Assembly: GCF_045863935.1 (NCBI RefSeq)
Contig: NZ_BTVP01000005.1
Span: 51,810 to 115,809, forward strand
Direction: 5' to 3'
Length of the DNA: 64,000 nt
Origin: Parvibaculum sp045863935
GTDB taxonomy: Bacteria; Pseudomonadota; Alphaproteobacteria; Parvibaculales; Parvibaculaceae
Part shown: piece after piece, positions 50,894 through 59,392 of the stretch
Layout of the letters: each line of letters begins with the position of its first letter
How positions within the stretch are numbered: position 1 is the first letter of the stretch
Notes under the pieces: generated by a model
Told to the model about the DNA's origin: nothing
The model's input: only the letters and a program-made list of their open reading frames with translations
The model's database searches: none
Translations under genes and position numbers: made by a program

Positions 50894-50928
50894 CGACGGC
50901 CGGTTCTCTCGGGGACCGGCCGTTGTTT
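50894..50928 (+). terminator. Terminator after the ACAD11-type gene
   Basis: ACGGCCGGTT (50896-50905) pairs with GACCGGCCGT (50914-50923) around CTCTCGGG, followed by TGTTT. It lies 16 bp after the stop codon and separates the dehydrogenase from the GST gene. Confidence 0.8.
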
Positions 50929-50960
50929 CATTGCGGCGGCGAAAAAAGACGGAAACGCTC

Positions 50961-51620
50961 ATGGGCATCGCAACCGGCATGAAGATGTACAACGCGCAGC
51001 TTTCGCCCTATGCGACGCGCTGCCGGATGGCCATCTACGCGAAGGACCTCGACGTCGAGTTTCTCGACATGCCGGACCCGGACCTGGAGCAGGAGTTCCA
51101 CCGCATCGCGCCGATGGGCAAGGTGCCGGTCCTGATCGATGGCGACGTGATCGTGCCGGAATCGGAAACGATCTGCGAGTATCTGGAAGACAAGGGCCTC
51201 GGAAGGCCGCTGCGTCCGACGGATGCCGCATCCATCGCCCGCATGCGGCTCTTCGGCCGGATCGGCGACCTCTATGTGATGGAGCCGATGGGGGAGCTTT
51301 TCGGGCAGATCAACCCGGCAGGCCGCGACCCGAAGCTTGTCGCGCGCGAACTCGGCGAACTCCAGAAGGCGATGGGCTGGCTTGAAGCCTATCTGACGGG
51401 CGACGATCATGCCGTCGGCAGCAGCCTGACGCTCGCCGACTGCGAGTTGGTGCCGGTGCTTTTTTTCTTCGACCAGATCGGGCCGATGTTCGGCAGCGTC
51501 AACCCGCTGCAGCAGTTCCCGAAAGCAGGCGCGTACTATAAGGGAATCGCGAAAGAGCCGGCGGCGGCAAAAGTTCTCGCCGAACTCGACATCGCTCTCC
51601 GTCGAATGATGGCCGGTTGA
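50961..51620 (+). CDS. Glutathione S-transferase family protein
   Basis: A 219-aa GST. The N-terminal thioredoxin-like domain has SPYATRCRMAIYAKDLD near residue 14, where the catalytic Ser/Cys usually sits, then GKVPVLIDGDVIVPESETIC near 50-69 with the cis-Pro and the ES glutathione contact. The C-terminal helical domain contains SSLTLADCELVPVLFF near 155. It may detoxify electrophiles or act on a catabolic intermediate. The start at 50961 is an ATG; the frame can extend 10 residues upstream through the terminator. Confidence 0.87.
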   Translation: MGIATGMKMYNAQLSPYATRCRMAIYAKDLDVEFLDMPDPDLEQEFHRIAPMGKVPVLIDGDVIVPESETICEYLEDKGLGRPLRPTDAASIARMRLFGRIGDLYVMEPMGELFGQINPAGRDPKLVARELGELQKAMGWLEAYLTGDDHAVGSSLTLADCELVPVLFFFDQIGPMFGSVNPLQQFPKAGAYYKGIAKEPAAAKVLAELDIALRRMMAG

Positions 51621-51622
51621 CG

Positions 51623-53614
51623 TCAGCCTGCGGCGGCGCCTGACAGCATCGTTTTTCCGGCTTCTTCGGCGAACGGCCGCTGAGGCACTTCGCAATAGGG
51701 AATTTTCGGCAGCGTCACGGTCACGCGCGTGCCCGCGCCGGGTTCGCTTTCGATCGCCATGTGCCCCCCGTGAAGCTCCGCGAGCGAGCGCACGAGCGCG
51801 AGGCCGAGACCCGTTCCCTGCTTGGCAAGCGCCGCATCGGTTGTCACCTGTTCGAAAGGTTGACCGAGGCGCGCGATATGATCGGGCGGTATGCCACGGC
51901 CCGTGTCGCTCACTGTCAGCCGGACTTCACCGCCGAATTCATCCGCTTCGACCAAAATGCGGCCGCCGACCGGCGTGAACTTCACCGCGTTGGACAGGAG
52001 GTTGAGCAGGATCTGCTTGAGGGCGCGCTCATCGGCCACGATCTGGCAATCGTCGCCGCAGGCGATCGAGTGGGCGATCTGTGCCCCGTTTTCCTCTGCT
52101 TTTCCGCGCACGAGCCGGACGCAGGAATCGATCAACGCCCTCACATCGAGCGTTTCCGGGTTAAGCTCGTACTTGCCGGCCTCGATTTTCGACATGTCGA
52201 GAATGTCGCTGATGAGATCGAGAAGAAGCGCGCCGCTTTCGTTGATGAGCTGCGCATATTCCGAATAGCGCTCATGGCCAAGCGCGCCGAACATCTCCAT
52301 GCGCAGGATGTCCGAGAAGCCGATGATCGCGTTGAGCGGCGTCCGGAGCTCGTGACTCATGTTGGCGAGGAAACGGGACTTCGTCCTGTTCGCGGCTTCG
52401 GCGCGCTCGCGCGCATCGAGAAGTTCCATTTCGTGACGCTTGCGCTCGCCGATGTCGCGCGTGACGCCGATAATTTCGGCAGTGCTTCCGCCCTCGGAAT
52501 CGGGCGCGCGGCGCATCGTCGATTCGAGCCACACATAGTGGCCGTCCTTGTGCAGGCAACGGTAGTCGAACTGCACCTGCTCACCATCCCGCGCGCATTG
52601 AACGAAAGCCTTGCGCGCGCGCGGAAAATCGTCCGGATGGATCAGTTCTTCGCCGATCGGCTTGCCGTGAAATTCCTCCGGGCTGCGTCCGAGGATACGC
52701 TCGATGGCCGGGGAAATGAACATGATGCGGGATTGCGCATCGTAATACGCCACCACATCCGACGCCTGTTCCGTGAGCAGCCGGTACTTTGCTTCGCTCG
52801 CCTTCACCGCGAGCTCGGCCTCCACTTCCTCGTGCACATCTTCGGCAAGACCGACCAGGGCGCCGATCTCCCCGAAAGCGTCAGCTTCGGCATAGGCATA
52901 GGTTTTGATGTAGCGGTAACAGCCATCGCCTGTCTGAAACCGGGTGACGCATGTAACGGGCTCATGCGTCTCGAAGGCGTCGAGAAACTTCGACAGAAGT
53001 TCGCCGCGATCTTCCGGGTGAACGAGGTGTTCGTACCAGTCACCGCCGGCGGGAAGCCTTTCCTCGTCGAGACCGAGGATGCGGGCCACACCCCGCGACC
53101 ATTGCGGTGCAGGCTCTCCCTTCACCCAGCGCCAGTGGCCGAAGCGCGCGAGCTGTTCGGCCTCGCGAAGCTGGTGTTCGAGCCGGTAGGTCTCGGTGAT
53201 GTCCTTGGAAACGCAGAGAAGGCCTGCAATATCGGGATCGGCGAGCAGGTTGCGTGCGCGTGTTTCGACGCGGAGCCAGGTGCCGTTCGCGTGAGGCAGG
53301 CGGACGACTTCCAGAAATTCGGCACCGGGCACCCGGGCGCATTCTTCGATTCTGCGGGCCACTCTTTCGCGGTCGTCCGGATGGACGAGATCGGCGACCT
53401 TCCGTCCGCGCAGTGCCCCTTCCAGTCCGCCGAAAGCCTTGCGCACGGCCGGGCTCTGATAGGTGATGACACCTTCGCCATCGATGATCGTAAGGATGCC
53501 GCCTGCGTTTTCGATGAGGGCGCGGTAGAAATGCGCACTTGAGGTCGCACGGGGACCGTCCGCACACGGTGCGTTTGATCCTCCCCGAGGTGTCCCGTCA
53601 GAAGGACGACCCAT
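51623..53614 (-). CDS. Sensor histidine kinase with three PAS domains
   Basis: A 663-aa kinase without visible membrane helices, so probably cytoplasmic. Three PAS/PAC units occupy about residues 25-140, 155-275 and 280-405, the last with YRCLHKDGHYVWLES. The HisKA domain has the phospho-acceptor His in NMSHELRTPLNAIIGFSDIL near 418, and the HATPase domain has N-box LLNLLSNAVKFTP, G1 VSDTGRGIP and G2 QGTGLGLALVRSLAELHGG. No response regulator lies next to it, so it is an orphan kinase. Signal and partner are unknown. The exact start among nearby ATGs is uncertain. Confidence 0.9.
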   Translation of the reverse strand: MGRPSDGTPRGGSNAPCADGPRATSSAHFYRALIENAGGILTIIDGEGVITYQSPAVRKAFGGLEGALRGRKVADLVHPDDRERVARRIEECARVPGAEFLEVVRLPHANGTWLRVETRARNLLADPDIAGLLCVSKDITETYRLEHQLREAEQLARFGHWRWVKGEPAPQWSRGVARILGLDEERLPAGGDWYEHLVHPEDRGELLSKFLDAFETHEPVTCVTRFQTGDGCYRYIKTYAYAEADAFGEIGALVGLAEDVHEEVEAELAVKASEAKYRLLTEQASDVVAYYDAQSRIMFISPAIERILGRSPEEFHGKPIGEELIHPDDFPRARKAFVQCARDGEQVQFDYRCLHKDGHYVWLESTMRRAPDSEGGSTAEIIGVTRDIGERKRHEMELLDARERAEAANRTKSRFLANMSHELRTPLNAIIGFSDILRMEMFGALGHERYSEYAQLINESGALLLDLISDILDMSKIEAGKYELNPETLDVRALIDSCVRLVRGKAEENGAQIAHSIACGDDCQIVADERALKQILLNLLSNAVKFTPVGGRILVEADEFGGEVRLTVSDTGRGIPPDHIARLGQPFEQVTTDAALAKQGTGLGLALVRSLAELHGGHMAIESEPGAGTRVTVTLPKIPYCEVPQRPFAEEAGKTMLSGAAAG

Positions 53615-53767
53615 TGCCAATCCCCACTCCCGGCATTGCGCCATTGGACGGCCGGCTAAATGCTGCCCGTAATGTCCGGAATGGTAGGAGGATTTGCTTA
53701 ACGTTCCCTTGAGCGGTGCGAGACCGTTAAGAGAGCGCTAACCGTGTTTTTCGCAGATATCCGTCGA

Positions 53768-54835
53768 TCAGGAACGCTGTATGATCTGCCAGGCATGCTC
53801 GGCGAGATTGCGGCAGGCATCGCCAAGCGTTTTTGCGCGTTCCGAACTCGCATTACCGTCGAGGCCGCGCTTGTAGACACCCTGGCTGATGGAAGCGAGG
53901 CGGAACATCGAGAAGGCGAGATAGAAATTCCAGTGCGGGATTCCGTCCCGGCCAGCGTGGCGGCAATACTCGGCGACGAATTCCTCTTCGGTCGGCACGC
54001 CTGGTGTCTTCGTCCGGTCGATGGGTTCCGCGCCGCCGGCCACGCCGAGCAGGTCGTACATGCAGGTATAGGCAACGTCGGCGAGCGGATGACCGATGGT
54101 GCAGAGTTCCCAGTCGAGCACGGCGATCATGCGCGGCTCGGTGGCATGGAACATCGTGTTGCCGAGACGATAATCGCCATGGGCGATCGTCACGGACGGC
54201 TCGTCTGGAATATGTTCCGGCAGATATTTGATGAGCTCTTCCATCGCCGCAATATCGGCCGTCTGAGCGCCGCGATACTGTTTGATCCAGCGTCCGATCT
54301 GGCGTTCGAAATAGTTGCCGGGTTTCCCGAAATCGCCCAGACCGACCTTCTCGTAATCGACCTTGTGCAGCTTTGCGAGGTTCTCGGCGAGGTTGGCATA
54401 GACGGCGCGCCGTTCTTCCGCGCTCGACCCCGGCATGACCGACTCGCGAAACACCCGGCCTTCCATGAAATCCATGACATAGAACGACGTGCCGATGATG
54501 CTGTCGTCTTCGCAGAGCGCATACATGTGCGGCACGGGAACGTCGGTCTCGGCAAGCGCCTTCATCACCCGGTATTCGCGGTCGACCTGGTGCGCGCTGG
54601 CGAGGAGTTGTCCGGGCGGCTTCTTGCGCATCACATAGCGTTTGCCGCCGCCGGGTCCGGTTGTCGTAAGCAGGAAGGTCGGGTTCGATTGACCGCCTTC
54701 GAACTGGCGGACTTCGAGATCGCCGCCGAAGCCTTCCACCGCCTCGCGGCAGAAAGCCTCGAGGCGCTTCACGTCGAAGCGATGCGCCTCGCGGATGGGC
54801 GTCGTTTCCAGATCGGCTTGTGTGGCCTCGACCAT
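53768..54835 (-). CDS. APH-type phosphotransferase (ACAD10/11- and LvaA-like), second copy
   Basis: A 355-aa kinase similar to the one at 23899: QFEGGQSNPTFLL near residue 43, IAHGDYRLGNTMF near 215 (HxDxxxxN) and IAVLDWELCTIGHPLADV near 237. Both belong to the APH subgroup fused to acyl-CoA dehydrogenases in eukaryotic ACAD10/11 and found beside LvaC in bacteria. It lies about 3 kb from the ACAD11-type gene at 49639 but in the opposite orientation. The leader forms a stem-loop adjoining the ribosome-binding site. Substrate specificity compared with the other copy is unknown. Confidence 0.88.
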   Translation of the reverse strand: MVEATQADLETTPIREAHRFDVKRLEAFCREAVEGFGGDLEVRQFEGGQSNPTFLLTTTGPGGGKRYVMRKKPPGQLLASAHQVDREYRVMKALAETDVPVPHMYALCEDDSIIGTSFYVMDFMEGRVFRESVMPGSSAEERRAVYANLAENLAKLHKVDYEKVGLGDFGKPGNYFERQIGRWIKQYRGAQTADIAAMEELIKYLPEHIPDEPSVTIAHGDYRLGNTMFHATEPRMIAVLDWELCTIGHPLADVAYTCMYDLLGVAGGAEPIDRTKTPGVPTEEEFVAEYCRHAGRDGIPHWNFYLAFSMFRLASISQGVYKRGLDGNASSERAKTLGDACRNLAEHAWQIIQRS

Positions 54836-54841
54836 CTTCCT

Positions 54842-54870
54842 CTCCCCCGAAGAAATATCTTTAGGGGGAG
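54842..54870 (-). promoter_or_regulatory. Stem-loop adjoining the ribosome-binding site of the second APH-type kinase
   Basis: On the minus strand CTCCCCC (54870-54864) pairs with GGGGGAG (54848-54842), with an inner AAGATATTTCTT palindrome. GGGGGAG is part of the purine-rich stretch GGGGGAGAGGAAG directly before the ATG at 54835. Formation of the hairpin could limit ribosome access. No T tract follows, so it is not an obvious terminator. Confidence 0.45.
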
Positions 54871-54937
54871 ACTTAGCACGCGGCCGCCGGGCGGCAAAGA
54901 CAGCGCTGCCGGACGCTGCGGCTGCCTTGCGAAGGCG

Positions 54938-55960
54938 TCAGGCTGCGTCCTGATTTTCCTCGAAGCCTTCCGAGGTCACACCCGAAACCCGCCGCCGCCG
55001 CGCATTGTGGATGACGGAACCCGGCTTGTCGTCGGTGTCCGGGCGAGACGTCGCCATGCGGATCACTTCCCTGTAGCCCGACTTGGTCTCGATCCGCTCG
55101 CCATAGCCATTCGCGACGAGGAAGCGGCGCGCCATGGGCAGGTTGTAGCAGGGGATCCACATCATCAGGTGATGCTCGACGTGATAGTTCACCCAGTAAG
55201 GCGCGACGAGCGCGCGTTCCAGCAGGTTCGCCTTGGTTGTGCGTGCGTTGCCGAAGGGATCGTTGTTGTCCGGCACCATCGCGTGTTCGGCGATGTTGCG
55301 GATGCGCGTGATCGCCTGATGCCAGGTAAGGAAGGGGACGAGCCAGAGCGCGAAATAGAGATACCAGTGGCCGCTCGCCGCGAGCACACCGAAGACGGCG
55401 AGCTGCGCCAGTGTCGCGCGGCCGAGCTTCTCCCAGTAGTTCCTGAGCCGCTGTTCGAGCGGCCATTCGGCTTTGCCGAGGGCGTTGAGGATCTGCGCCT
55501 TTCGCTGCTGGTAGCCGGTCTGGCCGGTAACGTCGCGAACCATCTTGCGCTTGAAGCTCTTGCGCGTGATGGGGAAGGGCGCGGAAAGAATGAGGTCCGG
55601 GTCTTCCGGCTGCTGGGTGTTGGCATGATGCTTCAGGTGGTAACGGCGGTAGGCGCCGGTTTCCGCCATCATCGGATAGGCGCAGAGCCACTGGCTCAGG
55701 AACATGTTGAGCTTCTGGTTCTGCGTGAGGATGCCATGCGCGCCATCATGCATGAGAATGGCGAGGCCGAGCTGGCGCGCGCCGATCACCATGACCGCGA
55801 GAACATAGGTGAGCGGATTGGGAAAGGCGACGAAGACGGCCATCGTGCCGAAGATGACACCCCAGGCATGGATGACAACCCAGGTGCCGCGCATGTCCGA
55901 ACGCTTGCGCACCAGCGCGAGCTGCTCCGGGGACAGAAGATCCTTTGCCAGTACGCTCAC
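54938..55960 (-). CDS. Membrane fatty acid desaturase
   Basis: A 340-aa integral membrane di-iron desaturase. The three His boxes are HDGAH near residue 71, HLKHH near 107 and HVEHH near 262, all intact, between hydrophobic segments such as GVIFGTMAVFVAF and LTYVLAVMVIGA. It would introduce a double bond into an acyl chain of membrane lipids or acyl-CoA, or act in the related hydroxylase/epoxidase sense. Its start codon overlaps the stop of the upstream TetR gene by 4 bp, so the TetR product probably regulates the pair. Confidence 0.9.
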   Translation of the reverse strand: MSVLAKDLLSPEQLALVRKRSDMRGTWVVIHAWGVIFGTMAVFVAFPNPLTYVLAVMVIGARQLGLAILMHDGAHGILTQNQKLNMFLSQWLCAYPMMAETGAYRRYHLKHHANTQQPEDPDLILSAPFPITRKSFKRKMVRDVTGQTGYQQRKAQILNALGKAEWPLEQRLRNYWEKLGRATLAQLAVFGVLAASGHWYLYFALWLVPFLTWHQAITRIRNIAEHAMVPDNNDPFGNARTTKANLLERALVAPYWVNYHVEHHLMMWIPCYNLPMARRFLVANGYGERIETKSGYREVIRMATSRPDTDDKPGSVIHNARRRRVSGVTSEGFEENQDAA

Positions 55961-56613
55961 GCCGTCGTCCTCCGTTCCAGGCTTTTTGTCTTGCCGCCTG
56001 CCTGCGCGACGCCCGCGCCGGCAAGGCAGAAGTTCACGATTTCCTCGACCGTTCGGTCGGGATTGCTGTCGAGCTCATGCGATTCAGGTGCAAGCGGTCC
56101 GATCAGCGCCGTCGGAATGGCGCCCGCGATGCAGGCGGCCGCGATCCGTGCGTCGATCCGCGGGAGTTCGCCATTGTCGATTCCGTCGTCGAGGATGCGG
56201 GCGAAAATTTCGGCATGCGTGCGGCGGAAGAAGGCGCGTTCCTCGGCAAGGTTCACATCGAGCGGCTCGGCAAGCAGCGCATAGGCGAGCCGGCGCCCGC
56301 GCACCGCACGTCCCGCGAAGGTGCGCAGCACCTGAACGAGCCGCTCGCCCGCCGAAGCGTCGCCGGACGCGATCTCCGCGAGCATGCCCATCTCGCGGGC
56401 CGACACTTCGCGGAAGACCTGCCGGCAGAGCGCTTCCTTGGACGAGAAATAGCGGTAGAGCGTGCCGGTGGCGACGCCCGCTTTCTTCGCGACTTCGGTC
56501 ATTTGCACCGCAGCAAAACCGCCTTCGGCCACGAGATCGCGCGCGGCATCGAGGATGCTGCGGCGCGTATCGGCGAGGCGGGCCGTCACCTTGTCGGTCT
56601 TGCGGTAAACCAA
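55957..56613 (-). CDS. TetR family regulator of the desaturase operon
   Basis: A 218-aa repressor with the helix-turn-helix VQMTEVAKKAGVATGTLYRYF at residues 36-56 (in parts: VQMTEVAKKAGVAT, GTLYRYF). The start is a TTG at 56613 with GGAGG eight bases upstream; the next in-frame ATG would remove the first helix. The GGAGG lies inside an inverted repeat (56618-56631), and a second, better one lies at 56643-56656, so the protein likely represses its own operon with the desaturase. Ligand perhaps an acyl-CoA, as for other TetR regulators of desaturases. Confidence 0.88.
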   Translation of the reverse strand: MVYRKTDKVTARLADTRRSILDAARDLVAEGGFAAVQMTEVAKKAGVATGTLYRYFSSKEALCRQVFREVSAREMGMLAEIASGDASAGERLVQVLRTFAGRAVRGRRLAYALLAEPLDVNLAEERAFFRRTHAEIFARILDDGIDNGELPRIDARIAAACIAGAIPTALIGPLAPESHELDSNPDRTVEEIVNFCLAGAGVAQAGGKTKSLERRTTA

Positions 56614-56617
56614 GATA

Positions 56618-56631
56618 TGAACCTCCGTTCA
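56618..56631 (-). promoter_or_regulatory. Proximal TetR operator overlapping the ribosome-binding site
   Basis: TGAAC-CTCC-GTTCA is an inverted repeat immediately before the TetR start. It contains the complement of the GGAGG ribosome-binding site. It shares TGAACC/GTTCA half-sites with the site at 56643. Confidence 0.6.
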
Positions 56632-56642
56632 CTCACAAGAAA

Positions 56643-56656
56643 TGAACCACGGTTCA
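56643..56656 (-). promoter_or_regulatory. Distal TetR operator
   Basis: TGAACC-AC-GGTTCA is a perfect 14-bp palindrome centred 25 bp from the proximal site. Two similar palindromes about two and a half helical turns apart fit co-operative binding by a TetR dimer pair. Confidence 0.7.
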
Positions 56657-56701
56657 TGGGCGGGCGTCAAGTGTGGAGGTGGGTGGCCGGATGGCAGGCA
56701 T

Positions 56702-56750
56702 AAAAAAGCCCGGCTCCCGCACCCTTCAAAAAGGCGCAGGAAACCGGGCT
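56702..56750 (-). terminator. Terminator of the 57-aa gene
   Basis: On the minus strand AGCCCGG (56750-56744) pairs with CCGGGCT (56713-56707), with a GC-rich interior, and six T residues follow. It lies 18 bp after the small gene stop codon. Confidence 0.75.
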
Positions 56751-56767
56751 GATTTGGCATGAATGGT

Positions 56768-56941
56768 TTAGTCGGCGGCGCGCAGGGCCGGAGCAAAACC
56801 GTGATCGGCTTCAGGCTTCACCGGCTCGCGGCGCACGGTGGCGGCACGGTCATTCGCGACCGCATACCAATGCGCCTGGCCTGTGAAAAGCTCAGCGGCG
56901 AGTGCTGCATCGTGGAGCCACTGTTTGTAGATTTTCTTCAT
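56768..56941 (-). CDS. Small conserved-looking protein of 57 aa, unknown function
   Basis: Starts MKKIYKQWLHDAALAAELFT behind a near-perfect AAGGAGGT ribosome-binding site, and is followed by a strong terminator, so it is almost certainly expressed. It contains TGQAHWYAVANDRA and a polar, Pro-rich C-terminus (KPEADHGFAPALRAAD). There is no signal peptide or membrane helix. I do not recognise the family. It is a single-gene transcript between the desaturase regulator and the divergent MFS gene, with an AT-rich, ACGTT/TGCAAC-containing spacer upstream. Confidence 0.7.
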   Translation of the reverse strand: MKKIYKQWLHDAALAAELFTGQAHWYAVANDRAATVRREPVKPEADHGFAPALRAAD

Positions 56942-57094
56942 CTCGACCTCCTTACGGAGAATGTTGCGTTGCAACATATGTAACGCTGTCATGGCCGGAA
57001 TCAAGCAGGCACAGCTGCGGCAAAACGACTTGCATGGAAAGGACGCGACTTGGCGCGCGGCATGCGGCATACAACCGCCGAAGGAAAGCCGCCG

Positions 57095-58348
57095 ATGACC
57101 GACATCCAGAAATCCGAAGACACGCCCGCCGGCCTGTTCCGCCTGCGCGATTTCAGATTCTACATTTCCGGACGCTTCCTCGGCACGCTCGGCATGCTGA
57201 TTCAATCGGTGGCGGTGGGTTGGCAGGTCTATGACATCACGGAGAGCCCGCTCGCGCTCGGTTATGTGGGGCTCGCGCAATTCCTGCCGATCGTTCTGCT
57301 GACGCTGCCCGCGGGCGACATCGCCGACCGCATCGACCGGCGCATCATCGTGGCGGGCGCGGGCCTTCTCGAAGCGGCGGCGGCGGGCTGGTTGATCCTC
57401 CTCACACTGACGCATTCGGGCGACGTCACCTGGTTCTACGCCGCGCTGGCGCTTTTCGGATGCGCGCGCGCCTTCATGGCGCCCGCCTCGCGAAGCTTCG
57501 TGCCGCTGCTCGTCACGGCGAAGCAATTGCCGCGCGCCATCGCGGTGAGTTCGTCGACGTTCCAGGTCGCGGTGATCACGGGGCCGGCGATCGGCGGCGG
57601 GCTCTATATCTTCGGCCCGGTGATCGTCTACGCCGTCTGCGCCGCGCTCTTCATGACGGTCGCGCTCGCCTTCCTCGCGATCCGCACGCGCCCGCCCGTC
57701 CATGCGCATGCGCCCGCGACATCCGCCTTCACGCGCGTGACGGCGGGCATCGCCTATATGCGGCGCACGCCCATCGTGCTCGGCGCGATCTCGCTCGATC
57801 TCTTCGCGGTGCTGCTCGGCGGCGCCGTCGCGCTGCTGCCGATCTATGCGCGCGACATATTGCATGTGGGACCGGAGGGCCTCGGCCTCATGCGCTCCGC
57901 GCCCGCCATCGGCGCCATTGTCATTAACCTGCTGATCATCTGGCGGCCGATCCGGAAACGCACCGGCCACATCATGTTCGCCTGCGTCGCACTCTTCGGC
58001 GTGGCGACGATCGTCTTCGGCCTGTCGGAAAACTTCTGGCTGACGCTCGGCGCACTCGCCGTGATGGGCGGCGCCGACATGGTGAGCGTCAACATCCGCT
58101 CGACGCTCATTCCGCTGGCGACACCGCAACAGATGCTCGGCCGCGTGACGGCGGTGGAGATGCTGTTCATCGGCGCATCGAACGAGCTGGGTGAATTCGA
58201 ATCCGGCGTGACGGCGGCGTGGTTTGGAACGGTGCCTGCCGTCGTGATCGGCGGCATCGGCACGCTCGGCGTTGTCGGGATATGGATGTGGCTCTTCCCG
58301 GACCTGCGGAAAGTGGACAAGCTCGAAGACGTGAAACCGCAGCAATGA
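57095..58348 (+). CDS. MFS transporter (EntS-like, MFS_3 type)
   Basis: A 417-aa major facilitator with about 12 transmembrane helices. It starts MTDIQKSEDTPAGLFRLRDF, and has ISGRFLGTLGMLIQSVAVGW in helix 1, the loop motif LPAGDIADRIDRR near residue 80 (equivalent to MFS motif A, GxxxDRxxRR) and GGADMVSVNIRSTLIPLATP near 330. The group includes siderophore and small-molecule exporters such as EntS. No siderophore genes are nearby, so the substrate is open. It precedes the convergent ubiA gene. Confidence 0.88.
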   Translation: MTDIQKSEDTPAGLFRLRDFRFYISGRFLGTLGMLIQSVAVGWQVYDITESPLALGYVGLAQFLPIVLLTLPAGDIADRIDRRIIVAGAGLLEAAAAGWLILLTLTHSGDVTWFYAALALFGCARAFMAPASRSFVPLLVTAKQLPRAIAVSSSTFQVAVITGPAIGGGLYIFGPVIVYAVCAALFMTVALAFLAIRTRPPVHAHAPATSAFTRVTAGIAYMRRTPIVLGAISLDLFAVLLGGAVALLPIYARDILHVGPEGLGLMRSAPAIGAIVINLLIIWRPIRKRTGHIMFACVALFGVATIVFGLSENFWLTLGALAVMGGADMVSVNIRSTLIPLATPQQMLGRVTAVEMLFIGASNELGEFESGVTAAWFGTVPAVVIGGIGTLGVVGIWMWLFPDLRKVDKLEDVKPQQ

Positions 58349-58369
58349 CGCGCTTTTACGCGATCTGAC

Positions 58370-59287
58370 TTACGCCACCTGCCCCGCGACGATGGCGACG
58401 AAGACGACGAGGCCGAAGTCGCGGTTGGAGCGGAAGAGACGCAGGCAGCGCACGGGATCGTCGATGTCGAGCGTGACGATCTGCCAGACGAGAAGCACAG
58501 CGGCGAGCGCCACGACCGGATAGAAGAAGAAGCCGAGACCGGCGAGCGCGCCTGCGGCGAGCAGCGCGGCAATCATCAAGCCGTAAAAAAACCAGAGCCA
58601 TTTTGCCGTCGATGTGCCGAGCTTCAGCGCGGAAGACTTCACGCCGATCAAGGCGTCGTCTTCCTTGTCCTGATGCGCATAGATCGTGTCGTAACCGACG
58701 GTCCATGCCACGGCGCCGAGATAGAGAAGAATGGGCGCGAGCGAAAGTTCGCCGCGAACGGCGGCCCATCCCATCAGCGCCCCCCAGTTGAAGGCGAGGC
58801 CGAGCACGAGCTGCGGCCAGTTCGTGATGCGCTTCATGAAGGGATAGATCGCGACGAGAAGGAGCGACGAGAAGCCGAGCCCGATTGCAAAGTTGTTGAA
58901 GGTGAGCAGCACCAGAAGACCGACGAGGCATTGAAGCGCGAGGAAGGCCCATGCCTGTTTGACGCCGATGGCGCCCGACGGAATGGGACGCGCCCTTGTG
59001 CGCGCGACGGCGGCATCGATATCGCGGTCGACAATGTCGTTCCATGTGCAGCCCGCGCCGCGCATCGCAACCGAGCCGGCGAAGAAGAGGGCGAGAAGCA
59101 CGAGCGATGGCCAGCCTTCGCTCGCAAGCGCGACGGACCACCAGCAGGGAAGCAGCAGCAGCCACCAGCCGATGGGCCGGTCGAGCCGCGCGAGCCGCGC
59201 ATAGGGACGGAGCGAAGCGGGCGCGTGAGTGTCCACCCAGTTTTCGGGCGGCGCATCGGCAACGCTGTCCTCGGCTCTCTCTTTCAT
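58370..59287 (-). CDS. ubiA: 4-hydroxybenzoate polyprenyltransferase
   Basis: An inner-membrane prenyltransferase that attaches the polyprenyl tail to 4-hydroxybenzoate in ubiquinone synthesis, 305 aa. The two Asp-rich motifs are intact: NDIVDRDIDAAVARTRARP near residue 80 and DTIYAHQDKEDDALIG near 198. About nine hydrophobic helices are visible. The ATG at 59287 begins MKERAEDS; a TTG two codons upstream is possible. The later-acting ubiD is at 41605. Confidence 0.95.
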   Translation of the reverse strand: MKERAEDSVADAPPENWVDTHAPASLRPYARLARLDRPIGWWLLLLPCWWSVALASEGWPSLVLLALFFAGSVAMRGAGCTWNDIVDRDIDAAVARTRARPIPSGAIGVKQAWAFLALQCLVGLLVLLTFNNFAIGLGFSSLLLVAIYPFMKRITNWPQLVLGLAFNWGALMGWAAVRGELSLAPILLYLGAVAWTVGYDTIYAHQDKEDDALIGVKSSALKLGTSTAKWLWFFYGLMIAALLAAGALAGLGFFFYPVVALAAVLLVWQIVTLDIDDPVRCLRLFRSNRDFGLVVFVAIVAGQVA

Positions 59288-59392
59288 GGGCAATCCGGAA
59301 TACAGTGTACGGACGATCAGGCCTTTCCGGGGCCGGATTCGCAGGCGCGAGACTAGCCTCTCGGCGGCCGCGTTGCACCTGCGAGAAGGCGG

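Noticed and set aside
53744..56284. An 846-codon open frame on the plus strand across the kinase and desaturase genes
   Set aside because: It is fully antisense to the APH-type kinase, desaturase and TetR genes, whose catalytic motifs are intact. Its composition is typical of a shadow frame.
57000..58345. A long upstream extension of the 57-aa frame, antisense to the MFS gene
   Set aside because: The strong ribosome-binding site at the 56941 ATG defines the small gene, and the extension mirrors the MFS codons.
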